Positions 1 through 11,048 of a stretch of 64,000 bases of DNA are shown here, piece after piece. The notes under the pieces are model-generated. The model was not told the origin of the DNA and ran no database searches. It saw only the letters and a program-made list of their open reading frames with translations. This stretch comes from Pelagimonas sp017744045 (GTDB lineage Bacteria > Pseudomonadota > Alphaproteobacteria > Rhodobacterales > Rhodobacteraceae). The DNA lies in assembly GCF_017744045.1 (NCBI RefSeq), contig NZ_JAGHRD010000001.1. One strand, written 5' to 3'. The position numbers were made by a program, and so were the translations under genes. Within the stretch, counting starts at the first letter, position 1; each line of letters starts with the position of its first letter.

Positions 1-1
1 G

Positions 2-346
2 GGCGATCTGGGATTAATGGCGGTTGTCGCCTCTATGGTTTTGATTGCCATGGCCTTTCTCATCATGGCCTATCAACGCGGTCCCGCCGTTATGGTCGCC
101 CCGATGCAATATTCGCAGATCCTGTGGGCGGCGTTGTTTGGGGCACTTTTTTTTGATGAATACCCCGATACGGCAACCTATATCGGGGCTGGTATCATCA
201 TTCTGAGCGGCCTTTACATCCTGCGCCGCGAATCCGGCGACGATGTCTCGGAAAACCGCCCGGTCCTGCGCACCAGAACGCGCGTAGGCCTGCCCGTTGG
301 GCCGCGTGTCGGGGCGTTGATGAAAACCGAAGATAAGGAAGAATAG
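2..346 (+). CDS. DMT/EamA-family permease, C-terminal part
   Basis: This is the end of a gene that starts left of the window; the frame is open from base 2 and stops at 346. About 114 residues are visible. They contain three hydrophobic stretches and a typical EamA ending: a segment around YSQILWAALFGALFFDE, then a last helix closing in LSGLYILRRES, followed by a polar cytoplasmic tail. EamA proteins are 10-helix inner-membrane exporters of metabolites or amino acids. The substrate cannot be read from this fragment. The gene lies upstream of tRNA-Pro on the same strand. Family assignment is fairly safe; specific function is unknown. Confidence 0.75.
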   Translation, partial: GDLGLMAVVASMVLIAMAFLIMAYQRGPAVMVAPMQYSQILWAALFGALFFDEYPDTATYIGAGIIILSGLYILRRESGDDVSENRPVLRTRTRVGLPVGPRVGALMKTEDKEE

Positions 347-389
347 GCTTGCCAATACCAGGCATCAAAGCTATCCCGCCCGCCACGGT

Positions 390-466
390 CGGAGTGTAGC
401 TCAGCCTGGTAGAGCACTGTCTTCGGGAGGCAGGGGCCGGAGGTTCGAATCCTCTCACTCCGACCA
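390..466 (+). tRNA. tRNA-Pro (anticodon CGG)
   Basis: The sequence folds as a complete 77-nt tRNA. The acceptor stem pairs CGGAGTG with CACTCCG, with A73 and a genome-encoded CCA at 464-466. The D arm is GCTC/GAGC. The anticodon stem CTGTC/GGCAG closes the loop TTCGGGA, which places CGG at positions 34-36, reading proline CCG codons. The T arm carries the standard TTCGAAT loop. Confidence 0.95.
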
Positions 467-492
467 ATTTATCCAATCGTCCCGGATGGTTA

Positions 493-1464
493 TCAGAAAT
501 CCCAATCTTCGTCTTCTGTCGCAACGGCCTTGCCGATGACATAGGACGACCCGGAACCGGAAAAGAAGTCGTGGTTTTCACTGTCCGGGCTCAGGGCGGC
601 GAGGATGGCTGGATTTACTTCGGAGACTTCCGGTGGGAACAGTGCCTCAAAGCCGAGATTTTGCAGGGCTTTGTTGGCGTTGTAATGCAGGAAGACTTTG
701 ACATCCTCGGTCAGGCCCAGTTCGTCATACAGCTCTTCGGTATATTGGTTTTCGAGCCCGTAGAGTTCGAACATCAAGCCAAAGGCATAGTCCTTCATCT
801 CTTGCTGTTCGGCGTCTGACAGTTTTTCGTAACCGCGCTGGAACTTGTAGCCGATATAATAGCCATGCACCGCCTCATCGCGGATGATCAGGCGGATCAG
901 GTCGGCTGTGTTGGTCAGCTTGGCGCGGCTTGACCAGTACATGGGCAGGTAAAAGCCGGAATAGAACAGGAAGCTTTCCAGGAAGACCGAGGCGATCTTG
1001 CGTTTGAGCGGGTCATTGCCCGGCGCATAGGTGTCGAGGATCGCCTTGGCCTTGGCTTGCAAATGCGGGTTTTCTTCGGACCAGCGGAAAGCTTCGTCGA
1101 TCTCTTTGGTCGAACACAGGGTCGAAAAGATCGAGGAATAGCTGCGCGCGTGAACCGCTTCCATAAAGGCGATATTGGTCAGCACGGCCTCTTCATGCGG
1201 CGTGATCGCATCGGGCATGAGTGAGGGCGCGCCAACAGCGTTCTGGATCGTGTCGAGCAGGGTCAAGCCGGTGAAAACACGGATTGTCAGCTGCTTTTCG
1301 TGATCGGTCAGTGTCGCCCAGCTCGGAATGTCGTTGGACAGCGGCACCTTTTCGGGCAGCCAGAAATTGACTGTTAGACGGTTCCAGACTTCCAGGTCTT
1401 TTTCGTCGTCCAGGCGGTTCCAGTTGATCGCGCGGGGGATCTTGGTCTCGGTCATGTCTTTCAT
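493..1464 (-). CDS. nrdF: Class Ib ribonucleoside-diphosphate reductase beta subunit
   Basis: This 323-residue protein is the radical-generating small subunit of the aerobic class Ib ribonucleotide reductase. It carries the dimetal/tyrosyl cofactor (manganese or iron) that starts dNDP formation in NrdE. The ferritin-like ligand segments are visible: EAVHARSYSSIF holds the first helix ligands and the radical tyrosine, and RDEAVHGYYIGYKFQ the second set. Length and the start (KIPRAINWNRLDDEKD) match NrdF rather than NrdB. An internal Met at codon 4 is an alternative start. It is the last gene of nrdHIEF, 12 bp after nrdE, and should share the riboswitch control upstream of nrdH. Confidence 0.95.
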   Translation of the reverse strand: MKDMTETKIPRAINWNRLDDEKDLEVWNRLTVNFWLPEKVPLSNDIPSWATLTDHEKQLTIRVFTGLTLLDTIQNAVGAPSLMPDAITPHEEAVLTNIAFMEAVHARSYSSIFSTLCSTKEIDEAFRWSEENPHLQAKAKAILDTYAPGNDPLKRKIASVFLESFLFYSGFYLPMYWSSRAKLTNTADLIRLIIRDEAVHGYYIGYKFQRGYEKLSDAEQQEMKDYAFGLMFELYGLENQYTEELYDELGLTEDVKVFLHYNANKALQNLGFEALFPPEVSEVNPAILAALSPDSENHDFFSGSGSSYVIGKAVATEDEDWDF

Positions 1465-1476
1465 TTCTCTGGCCCC

Positions 1477-3600
1477 TTATAGCGAGCAAGACACGCAGCC
1501 TTGCACTTCGGTCCCTTCCAGGGCCTCTTGGCGCAGACGTACGTAATAGATTGTTTTGATGCCTTTTTTCCAGGCATAGATCTGGGCGCGGTTGATGTCG
1601 CGGGTTGTGGCTTCGGCCGGGAAGAACAGGGTCAGTGACAGACCTTGGTCCACATGTTCGGTGGCCGCGGCATAGGTGTCGATCAGCGCCTCTGGCCCGA
1701 TTTCATAGGCGTCGCGATAGTATTCCAGGTTCTCATTATTCATGAAGGCCGCCGGATAGTAGACGCGTCCGATCTTGCCCTCTTTGCGGATCTCGATTTT
1801 CGACACGATCGGGTGGATCGAGCTGGTCGAGTTGTTGATATAGCTGATCGAGCCGGTGGGCGGCACCGCCTGCAAGTTGCGGTTATACAGCCCGTGCTGC
1901 ATGACATCGGCCTTAAGCGCCTCCCAATCGGCGCGGGTTGGCAGATCGTGGCCCTCAAACAGCTTGGCGACCACGTCGCTTTCAGGCAGCCAGTCGCGGG
2001 TGGTGTATTTGTCAAAGAAGCTGCCATTGGCATAGTCGGATTCTTCAAAATCGACAAAGGTCTTGCCGTGTTCTTTGGCCAAGTCACAAGAGGTCTTGAT
2101 CGCGTGATAGGCCACAGCGGCAAAGTAGACCGAAGTGAATTCAACCCCATCGGCGCTGCCATAATGGATGTGTTCGCGCGCCAGGAAACCGTGCAGGTTC
2201 ATCTGGCCCAAACCAATCGCGCGGCTTTCATCATTGCCCTTGCGCACGGATGGCACCGAGTCGATGGCCGACATTTCTGACACGGCCGTCAGCGCCCGGA
2301 TTGAAGCCCCAACGGTGCGACCCAGATCCTGACCATCCATGGTCTTGGCGATGTTGAGCGAGCCCAAATTGCAGGAAATGTCATTGCCCATCTTCGCATA
2401 GCCAAGGTCATCGTTGAACTCGGACGCGGTGTTCACCTGCAGGATCTCCGAACACAGGTTCGACATGTTGATGCGACCCGCAATCGGGTTCATCCGGTTC
2501 ACCGTATCCTCGAACATCACATAGGGGTAGCCGGATTCAAACTGGATCTCGGCGATGGTCTGGAAAAACTCGCGCGCATTGACCTTGGTCTTGCGGATGC
2601 GTTTGTCCTCGACCATCTCGTGATATTTCTCGGTCACCGAGATTTCCGAGAACGGCAGGCCATAGACCCGTTCCACGTCATAGGGCGAGAACAGGTACAT
2701 GTCGGCGTTTTTCTTGGCCAGTTCAAAGGTGATGTCGGGGATCACCACACCAAGGCTCAGGGTTTTGATGCGGATCTTTTCGTCGGCGTTTTCGCGCTTG
2801 GTGTCGAGAAAGCGCATGATGTCGGGGTGATGCGCATTGAGATAGACCGCGCCAGCCCCCTGGCGCGCGCCCAATTGGTTGGCGTAGGAAAAGCTGTCTT
2901 CGAGCAGCTTCATCACCGGGATCACACCAGAGGACTGGTTTTCAATCCCTTTGATCGGCGCACCATGTTCGCGGATATTGCTGAGCAGCAGGGCCACACC
3001 GCCGCCGCGTTTGGACAGTTGCAGGGCCGAATTGATGCCGCGCCCGATGCTTTCCATATTGTCTTCGAGACGGAGCAAGAAACAGGAAATCAGCTCACCC
3101 CGAGACTTCTTGCCAGCGTTCAAAAAGGTCGGTGTGGCGGGCTGAAAACGTCCCTCTAGGATCTCTTCCATAAAGGACATGGCCAGTGCTTCGTCACCAC
3201 GGGCCAGGGTCAGCGCGGTCATGACAACCCGGTCCTCGTAGCGTTCAAGAAAACGTTGCCCGTCACGGGTTTTCAGCGTGTAAGAGGTGTAATACTTGAA
3301 CGCGCCCAGGAAGGTTGGGAAACGGAACTTTTTGGCATAGGCCGCATCCCAGATCGCGCGTTGGAAGTTCTTGGAATACTGATCCAGAACTTCGACCTCA
3401 TAGTACCCCTCATCCACCAGATAACCGAGCTTTTCATCCAGCGAATGAAAAAACACGGTGTTCTGATTCACATGCTGCAAGAAATACTGCCGCGCCGCCT
3501 TGCGATCCGCGTCAAACCGGATGTTTCCCTCGCCGTCATAGAGGTTCAGCATCGCGTTTAGCGCGTGATAATCTTGCTCGTTTACGCTGCTGTCGAGCAT
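1477..3600 (-). CDS. nrdE: Class Ib ribonucleoside-diphosphate reductase alpha subunit
   Basis: This 707-residue catalytic subunit reduces ribonucleoside diphosphates. NLCSEI holds the thiyl-radical cysteine, and a later NDISCNLGSLNIAK segment carries a further conserved cysteine. The C-terminal tail ends in GCVSCSL, the CxxC shuttle re-reduced by NrdH. The protein lacks the long ATP-cone N-terminus of class Ia NrdA, as expected for class Ib. The start at 3600 lies inside the end of nrdI (19-bp overlap), which suggests translational coupling. The product should act in the cytoplasm with NrdF, NrdI and NrdH. Confidence 0.95.
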   Translation of the reverse strand: MLDSSVNEQDYHALNAMLNLYDGEGNIRFDADRKAARQYFLQHVNQNTVFFHSLDEKLGYLVDEGYYEVEVLDQYSKNFQRAIWDAAYAKKFRFPTFLGAFKYYTSYTLKTRDGQRFLERYEDRVVMTALTLARGDEALAMSFMEEILEGRFQPATPTFLNAGKKSRGELISCFLLRLEDNMESIGRGINSALQLSKRGGGVALLLSNIREHGAPIKGIENQSSGVIPVMKLLEDSFSYANQLGARQGAGAVYLNAHHPDIMRFLDTKRENADEKIRIKTLSLGVVIPDITFELAKKNADMYLFSPYDVERVYGLPFSEISVTEKYHEMVEDKRIRKTKVNAREFFQTIAEIQFESGYPYVMFEDTVNRMNPIAGRINMSNLCSEILQVNTASEFNDDLGYAKMGNDISCNLGSLNIAKTMDGQDLGRTVGASIRALTAVSEMSAIDSVPSVRKGNDESRAIGLGQMNLHGFLAREHIHYGSADGVEFTSVYFAAVAYHAIKTSCDLAKEHGKTFVDFEESDYANGSFFDKYTTRDWLPESDVVAKLFEGHDLPTRADWEALKADVMQHGLYNRNLQAVPPTGSISYINNSTSSIHPIVSKIEIRKEGKIGRVYYPAAFMNNENLEYYRDAYEIGPEALIDTYAAATEHVDQGLSLTLFFPAEATTRDINRAQIYAWKKGIKTIYYVRLRQEALEGTEVQGCVSCSL

Positions 3601-4007
3601 GGGTGTCTCCCTAGTTTTTCAAGCCCTGCGCGGACGCGGGCGATATCGGTCTCGGTGCCGGCCAGCTCAAAGGTGTAGAGCAGCGGAACCTTGCATTTCT
3701 GGGCGATGATGCGACCGGCCAGGCCATAGGTCGCACCAAAATTTCGGTTACCAGCACCGATCACCCCAATGATCCCCTCGCGACGTTCCGGATCGTTCAA
3801 AAACCGGATGACCTGTTTTGGTACCGCTCCGCGCCCTTGGCCATCGGCATAGGTGGGGCAGATCAGAACATAGGGGGACTTGGGGAATGGCAGCTGGTCC
3901 ATCTCAGACGAAAGGCGCAAAGCCGGAAGGCCCAGCCGCTGAATAAAGCGATGGGTGTTTCCAGATTTCGATGAGAAGTAAACCAACGCCGGGACCGACG
4001 CTGACAT
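3582..4007 (-). CDS. nrdI: Flavodoxin-like NrdI protein
   Basis: A small flavoprotein of 141 residues that supplies oxidant for assembly of the Mn(III)2-tyrosyl cofactor of NrdF. The FMN phosphate loop is visible as SSKSGNTHRF near the N-terminus, and the isoalloxazine-binding region as GAGNRNFGATYGLA. The length is typical for NrdI and shorter than ordinary flavodoxins. It overlaps nrdE by 19 bp and follows nrdH by 3 bp, giving the canonical order nrdH-I-E-F. Confidence 0.93.
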   Translation of the reverse strand: MSASVPALVYFSSKSGNTHRFIQRLGLPALRLSSEMDQLPFPKSPYVLICPTYADGQGRGAVPKQVIRFLNDPERREGIIGVIGAGNRNFGATYGLAGRIIAQKCKVPLLYTFELAGTETDIARVRAGLEKLGRHPCSTAA

Positions 4008-4010
4008 GGT

Positions 4011-4232
4011 TTAGGACAGCTGAGCAATCATGTCCGGGCGGAAACCGGACCAGTGGTCAGACCCGGCCACCACAACAGGAGCTTGGCGATAGCCCAGACC
4101 GGTCACATGATCCATGGCGCTGTCATCCTGAGTCAGATCGATCACGTCATAAGAAATACCCTTGGCATCCAGCGCGCGCGTGGTTGCGGTGCATTGTACA
4201 CAGGCGGGTTTTGAATAAACGGTGATGCTCAT
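4011..4232 (-). CDS. nrdH: Glutaredoxin-like NrdH redoxin
   Basis: This 73-residue thioredoxin-fold protein is the electron donor for NrdEF. The active site is C11-V-Q-C14 after a short beta strand (SITVYSKPA), as in NrdH proteins, which look like glutaredoxins but are reduced by thioredoxin reductase. The C-terminal half has the cis-Pro segment (RQAPVVV) and the GFRPD-type tail typical of NrdH. It is the first gene of nrdHIEF. The roughly 80 bp between its start and the riboswitch core act as leader. Confidence 0.95.
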   Translation of the reverse strand: MSITVYSKPACVQCTATTRALDAKGISYDVIDLTQDDSAMDHVTGLGYRQAPVVVAGSDHWSGFRPDMIAQLS

Positions 4233-4309
4233 CTGTCCTCTTCTCCGTTGTATAGATCCAAGGACGCCACGGTTTCTTGACCGCTTTCAACACGCCCCCG
4301 AACCCTCCG

Positions 4310-4495
4310 TTCGTGGTTATTCACATGCTTGCGGCAGGTCTCCTGACTTGCGGTTATATGTTTGACTGACCTTCCCGAAAGCACGCTTTCAGTGGCGATT
4401 ACAGCCTCACAAACCGCTTACAGTTGCGGGGGCAGTGCCAGATTTTCACTGGTTTCCCTCTTAGCTTTCAACAGGAATCGAAAGAACCGAAGCAA
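4310..4495 (-). promoter_or_regulatory. Cobalamin (B12) riboswitch upstream of nrdHIEF
   Basis: Read on the minus strand, the leader has the conserved blocks of the cobalamin riboswitch in order. GGGAAACCAGTG is followed by GGCACTGCCCCCGCAACTG, then the CCACTG element, then the TTCGGGAAGG segment, and finally the B12 box AGTCAGGAGACCTGCC at about 4333-4349. B12 binding normally lowers expression. Repressing a B12-independent reductase when B12 is available is the known logic in bacteria that also carry the B12-dependent class II enzyme NrdJ. Confidence 0.93.
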
Positions 4496-4541
4496 CACGA
4501 TATTGGGGTTTGAGGGGGTTGGATGTCAACATATAGATTTC
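4495..4541 (-). promoter_or_regulatory. Candidate nrd promoter with paired NrdR boxes
   Basis: On the minus strand TTGACA (4529-4524) lies 18 bp before CAATAT (4505-4500), a reasonable sigma-70 type promoter just upstream of the riboswitch. Two imperfect matches to the NrdR-box consensus (acaCwAtATaTwGtgt), at 4495-4510 and 4526-4541, cover these elements. Their centres are 31 bp apart, the helical-phase spacing usual for tandem NrdR boxes. Each box alone is weak; the spacing and location give the support. Confidence 0.42.
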
Positions 4542-4649
4542 ACCGGCGGCGCATTTTGTTTTGTTGACAACTTTGATTCCAGCACAGCGATTGGTTTGCG
4601 TGCTGTAGCTTGGGCCGCTTTGGAATGCCAGTGGTCATATGCCATCCGC

Positions 4650-5489
4650 CTAGGCAATTGTCGCCGTCGCTCGCATGGCCAAGGCCCCATCCTGACGGCG
4701 CACCCAAAGGTCAAAGGTTTTTCCATCCGCACCGGGAGAGCCATGAACCGAGAAGGTTTCATTGTCAAAAACCGGAGCCAAGGCGAGAAAGGCAAAGCTC
4801 TGCAACGTGGCCTCGGGATGTTCGCGACGCAATAAGTCCAACAGCAATGTGGCCAGCAGGGGACCATGCACAACAAGGCCGGAATAGCCTTCGGTTGTGG
4901 TGCAAAAGGGTTGGTCATAGTGGATGCGGTGCCCGTTGAAGGTCAGCGCGGAGTAACGGTACAGCAGGACGGGATCTGGGTTGATGGCGCGCGAAAAGGC
5001 GCTGGTGTCCGGAGCGGGTTGGGGGTGCGGGGCAGGTGCATCCGGGGCCGGTTTGGCGCGATAGACGATGTCATGATCTTCGTCGATGCATAGGGTCTGA
5101 TCGTCAAAAACCTGGTGGCCAACTTTGACAAAGACCAGCGGTCCGGACCGGCCGGTTTTGGTTGTGACTGACTTGACCGTCGATACTTTGCGAAGCGTCT
5201 GCCCAATCGCTATGGGGGCGTGAAATGTCAGATTGCTGCCCGCCCACATACGCCGCGGGAGCGGTACAGGCGGAAGGAAGCCCCCCAAGGCGGCATGACC
5301 GTCATAATTGGTGTCCGACAGTTTGAAGATTGGCAGGAAATGCAGCCAATGCCACAATGGCGGCAGAATGCTGCCGTCGCCATAGTCCGGATCATCCCGA
5401 TCAAGCGTGGCCGCCAAAGCGTTGGCTGGGAACGGGGCAATCCGTTCTTCGCGAGTTTCCGTGCGACCCACCCAATCCTGAAAATCCAT
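4650..5489 (-). CDS. MaoC/HTD2-type acyl-CoA hydratase with two hot-dog domains
   Basis: This 279-residue protein matches the family that includes mesaconyl-C4-CoA hydratase and itaconyl-CoA hydratase. The N-terminal half is a degenerate hot-dog domain; the C-terminal half carries the hydratase-2 type active-site segment NGHRIHYDQPF followed by EGYSGLVVHGPLLATLL. It should add or remove water on a CoA thioester in the cytoplasm. It is divergent from the LysR gene with 98 bp between starts. A LysR-controlled hydratase recalls itaconate degradation loci, but no itaconate CoA-transferase or citramalyl-CoA lyase is adjacent. The ATG at 5489 follows a good AAGGAG site. Confidence 0.75.
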   Translation of the reverse strand: MDFQDWVGRTETREERIAPFPANALAATLDRDDPDYGDGSILPPLWHWLHFLPIFKLSDTNYDGHAALGGFLPPVPLPRRMWAGSNLTFHAPIAIGQTLRKVSTVKSVTTKTGRSGPLVFVKVGHQVFDDQTLCIDEDHDIVYRAKPAPDAPAPHPQPAPDTSAFSRAINPDPVLLYRYSALTFNGHRIHYDQPFCTTTEGYSGLVVHGPLLATLLLDLLRREHPEATLQSFAFLALAPVFDNETFSVHGSPGADGKTFDLWVRRQDGALAMRATATIA

Positions 5490-5587
5490 CGTTGCATCAC
5501 TCCTTCGCTCGCCGCTGAGTTTGGCACGATTTTTGTCTTCGGTGAATTCGCGTTTTGGGAAAGTTGTGTTCGTGATAACTTAAGGCA

Positions 5588-6478
5588 ATGAAGCTTGATC
5601 TCGTCGACCTTGGGTTATTCGTGAATATCGCAGAGAGCGGGAATCTGACCCATGGTGCCAGCAAGTCGTTTCTGTCGCCCCCAGCGGCCAGCGCCCGGAT
5701 CAAAGCCCTGGAGCAAGAGGTGGGGCACCCGCTGCTTGTGCGGGAAAACAAAGGGGTGCGTTTAACGGCGGATGGGCAGACCTTTTTGCGCCAGGCCCGT
5801 TTGGTCTTGCGACAGGTTGATTTCCTGCAAGATGAAATGTTGGGGGCCGGGCGTATCCGTCTCTTTGCCAATACCACCGCTGTGACCGAGATTTTGCCTG
5901 ACGTTCTGGCCGGATTTCTCGCAGAGCGCCCGGGGGTCAAGGTTGATCTTCAGGAACGCACGACCAGCGAAGTTATCCGCGGCGTTACCGAAGGTGTGGC
6001 GGATCTGGGTGTCGTGTCTGGTGACGTCCCCGTGACTGGACTAGAGGTCACAAGGTTTTCCGAGGATCGGCTGGTTCTTGTCACGCCTGCTGACCATCCA
6101 GCTCTTGACGCGCGGTCCCTGTGGTTAGAGGACAGCTTGGCATATGATCATGTCGGGTTGCATGACGGCAGCACGTTGAACAGGTTCCTGCGGGACCAGG
6201 TTCCGCATGGAGGGTATGAGCGCAGCCTGCGCATCCAAGTGCGCAGCTACGAAGCCATGTGCCGCATGATCGAGGCCGGGGTGGGCATTGGAGTGATGCC
6301 GGAATCCGCAGCATGTCGGCACGCGGCTGTTATGAATGTGCGCATGACTTCACTCAAAGATAGCTGGGCGCTGCGGCATCGGTCCATTTTGGTCAGAGAT
6401 CGCCATGCCCTCTCTGGCATCTGTAAGGCCTTGATGGATCACCTCATTGCCAAGGGCGATACCGTCGAACAGGGCTGA
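5588..6478 (+). CDS. LysR-family transcriptional regulator
   Basis: A regulator of 296 residues with an N-terminal winged helix-turn-helix (about residues 1-65, core SPPAASARIKALEQEVGHPLLVR) and a LysR substrate-binding domain (about 85-290). LysR proteins sense a small metabolite and usually control a divergent neighbour. Here that is the CoA hydratase, transcribed from the shared 98-bp region 5490-5587. The effector is unknown; an organic acid or CoA ester is a guess from context. It does not overlap acnB, from which it is separated by a 234-bp region with its own operator-like palindrome. Confidence 0.88.
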   Translation: MKLDLVDLGLFVNIAESGNLTHGASKSFLSPPAASARIKALEQEVGHPLLVRENKGVRLTADGQTFLRQARLVLRQVDFLQDEMLGAGRIRLFANTTAVTEILPDVLAGFLAERPGVKVDLQERTTSEVIRGVTEGVADLGVVSGDVPVTGLEVTRFSEDRLVLVTPADHPALDARSLWLEDSLAYDHVGLHDGSTLNRFLRDQVPHGGYERSLRIQVRSYEAMCRMIEAGVGIGVMPESAACRHAAVMNVRMTSLKDSWALRHRSILVRDRHALSGICKALMDHLIAKGDTVEQG

Positions 6479-6620
6479 ATTTTGCCGAATAACCCGCGTT
6501 ACGACCGAATTTGCCGCAGGCTTGGCAAAATAATCTTCATTCAAAATCAGCAAAGAATGGGATATGCGGGCAGCAAAACGAGGGTTTGATCGGAGCGTGA
6601 TCTTGCAACATCTCTCGTTT

Positions 6621-6639
6621 TTGTATACAACGGCATACA
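6621..6639 (+). promoter_or_regulatory. Operator-like palindrome upstream of acnB
   Basis: The perfect 10-bp palindrome TTGTATACAA (6621-6630) is followed by GGCATACAG. Together they also form a wider inverted repeat, TGTATAC / GCATACA with 4 bp between. It lies about 75-90 bp before the acnB start, where an operator is expected. TGTATACA-like sites are common for GntR-family regulators. The cognate regulator is not identified in the window. Confidence 0.35.
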
Positions 6640-6712
6640 GCAAGCTTGTCCCGGGCGCGCCAAAGGATTCGCAGACCGTGGTCAAGCTAACATCGCACTC
6701 TAGACTTCTGGG

Positions 6713-9511
<2,799 letters not shown>

Positions 9512-9534
9512 AGACTGCGATAGAGTTCGAGATC

Positions 9535-9563
9535 AAGGGCACCTTTCCAAGGTGCCCTTTTTC
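9535..9563 (+). terminator. Rho-independent terminator of acnB
   Basis: GGGCACCTT and AGGTGCCC form a stem with a short TCCA loop, followed by TTTTTCGTTTT. It begins about 24 bp after the acnB stop codon. Confidence 0.9.
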
Positions 9564-9646
9564 GTTTTGCAGTCTGACGTAATTGGCCTCTCTGCCGTGC
9601 GACCCCTTGCTTCGTTTCTGACATTTGCTAAGGCATAGGCAGGATT

Positions 9647-9658
9647 GTTATCGCTAAC
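9647..9658 (+). promoter_or_regulatory. LacI-type operator candidate before the AGE isomerase gene
   Basis: GTTATCGCTAAC is a near-perfect palindrome (five of six positions symmetric) with a central CG, the usual form of LacI-family operators. It lies about 45 bp before the ATG at 9702. It differs from the TGAAA-type element near the LacI gene at 14627, so another regulator probably acts here. Confidence 0.4.
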
Positions 9659-9701
9659 CTGTCGCGATGGCCCGCCCGAGTTGATACCCAAGGACACCCC
9701 G

Positions 9702-10907
9702 ATGCCACACACCCTGAACGACGCTGATCACCAGAACTGGCTCCGCAAAGAAGCGCGTGCGCAGTTCGCGTTTTTTGCCAATAGCTGTCATCCGCAGGGT
9801 GGGTTTCATGTGCTTGGGATGACCGGTGCGCCTTTGTCAGACAGCACTCAAGTTCTGCACACGACCACGCGATTGGTGCACAGCTATACCTTGGGCAAAC
9901 ATGCCGGTGTTGCCGGGGCGGATCGGATCATTGATCAGGGTGTTCAATACCTGCTGTCTGGCCACAAGGACGCAGACAATGGCGGCTATGCCTGGGCCGT
10001 TGGTCCTGACGGTTTTGTAGATGGTCGCAAACTGGCCTATGGGCATGTCTTTGTCTTGCTGGCGGCCTCTGCCGCGACCCATGCCGATCATCCTGACGCC
10101 AAGACCCTGTTCGACGATATTGATCAAATTCTGGATCAGTATTTCTGGGATGATGAGGCCGGTCGATTTGTCGATGAGTATTCGCAAGACTGGTCAGAGC
10201 TGAAATCCTATCGCGGCATGAATGCCAACATGCATGGGGTCGAGGCGCTGTTGGCTGCCTTTGAAGTCACCGGGTCGGAAAAGTATCTGACGCGGGCGGG
10301 GCGCATTTTGACGTTCTTCTTTGATCAGATGGCCCCCAATTATGGCTGGCGCTTGCCCGAGCACTATGATGCGCAATGGGTTGTTGATAAGAATTTTGCT
10401 GGCAACCCGATGTTCCAACCCGCGGGAACCACCCCGGGTCACTCCTTTGAGCTCGGGCGCTTGTTGGTCCAATATTGGGATCTGGCCGGTCGGGTTGATG
10501 AAACCGCGTTGGATAAGGCACGGCAGGTGATATATCGCGCGCTAGAGGATGCCTGGGACAAGGAAAAAGGCGGTTTTGCCTACACCTTGACGTTTGACGG
10601 AACGGTTGATGTGCCCAACCGCTATTGGTGGCCTGTGACTGAGGCGATCGGGGCGTTGACTGCGCTGGCAAAGGTTGACCCAAAGCCCGAGGATGGCGAC
10701 TGGTATCGCCGTTGCTGGCAATTTGCCGAGGCGCATTTCATGGATGAGACCGGCGGTTGGATTCCCGAGATTGACAGCGACGGCAAGCCGGATGCGACGC
10801 AGTTTGACGGCAAGCCAGACATTTATCACGCCATTCAGGCCACTTTGTTACCTTTGGTCCCGGGCGTGTCGCGGCTTTATGATGAGGTCAAAACCGTTTC
10901 GCTTTGA
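9702..10907 (+). CDS. AGE-family sugar epimerase/isomerase
   Basis: A protein of 401 residues in the N-acylglucosamine 2-epimerase superfamily, an (alpha/alpha)6 barrel. Three histidines stand where the YihS/mannose-isomerase branch has its catalytic residues: H178 (NANMHGVEAL), H247 (GTTPGHSFELGR) and H376 (DIYHAIQA). This branch interconverts aldoses and ketoses such as mannose and fructose, or sulfoquinovose and sulfofructose. No other sulfoquinovose gene is nearby, so a plain hexose isomerase is more likely. The ATG at 9702 is chosen because it follows AAGGA; the open frame extends further back without support. It has its own terminator, so it seems monocistronic. Confidence 0.82.
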   Translation: MPHTLNDADHQNWLRKEARAQFAFFANSCHPQGGFHVLGMTGAPLSDSTQVLHTTTRLVHSYTLGKHAGVAGADRIIDQGVQYLLSGHKDADNGGYAWAVGPDGFVDGRKLAYGHVFVLLAASAATHADHPDAKTLFDDIDQILDQYFWDDEAGRFVDEYSQDWSELKSYRGMNANMHGVEALLAAFEVTGSEKYLTRAGRILTFFFDQMAPNYGWRLPEHYDAQWVVDKNFAGNPMFQPAGTTPGHSFELGRLLVQYWDLAGRVDETALDKARQVIYRALEDAWDKEKGGFAYTLTFDGTVDVPNRYWWPVTEAIGALTALAKVDPKPEDGDWYRRCWQFAEAHFMDETGGWIPEIDSDGKPDATQFDGKPDIYHAIQATLLPLVPGVSRLYDEVKTVSL

Positions 10908-10929
10908 GCTGAATTTTGTGGTTTCCACA

Positions 10930-10960
10930 AAGCCCGCCAAGGATACTTGGTGGGCTTTTC
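10930..10960 (+). terminator. Rho-independent terminator of the AGE isomerase gene
   Basis: AGCCCGCCAAG and CTTGGTGGGCT pair across a GATA loop and are followed by TTTTC. It lies about 25 bp after the stop of the isomerase gene and separates it from the next operon. Confidence 0.85.
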
Positions 10961-11034
10961 TATGTTGAGCGCACTGGTCTCCTTGGGGTTAGCGGCGCAA
11001 TTCTCGGCTGTGGCTCACGGTCAATCCGGGCGAA

Positions 11035-11048
11035 TGAAAAAAATTTCA
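11035..11048 (+). promoter_or_regulatory. Shared operator candidate, copy 1
   Basis: TGAAAAAAATTTCA is an inverted repeat (TGAAA, 4 bp, TTTCA) about 100 bp before the start of the 799-residue protein gene. The identical 14 bases occur at 15783-15796 between the LacI gene and the ABC operon. The pair is best read as the binding site of the LacI regulator encoded between the two operons. Confidence 0.6.

Larger units (their letters stand above)
4233..4649. other. Long intergenic region with the nrd control elements
   Basis: These 417 bp contain no gene. From right to left (transcription runs on the minus strand) they hold a candidate NrdR-controlled promoter near 4495-4541, the cobalamin riboswitch at about 4310-4495, and the nrdH leader. 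The right part, 4545-4649, is the space after the stop of the hydratase gene; it contains a short GTTGACAAC element of unknown meaning and no convincing terminator. Confidence 0.7.

Noticed and set aside
4362..4835. Small plus-strand open frame across the riboswitch
   Set aside because: It runs antisense through the conserved riboswitch blocks and into the hydratase gene; no ribosome-binding site.
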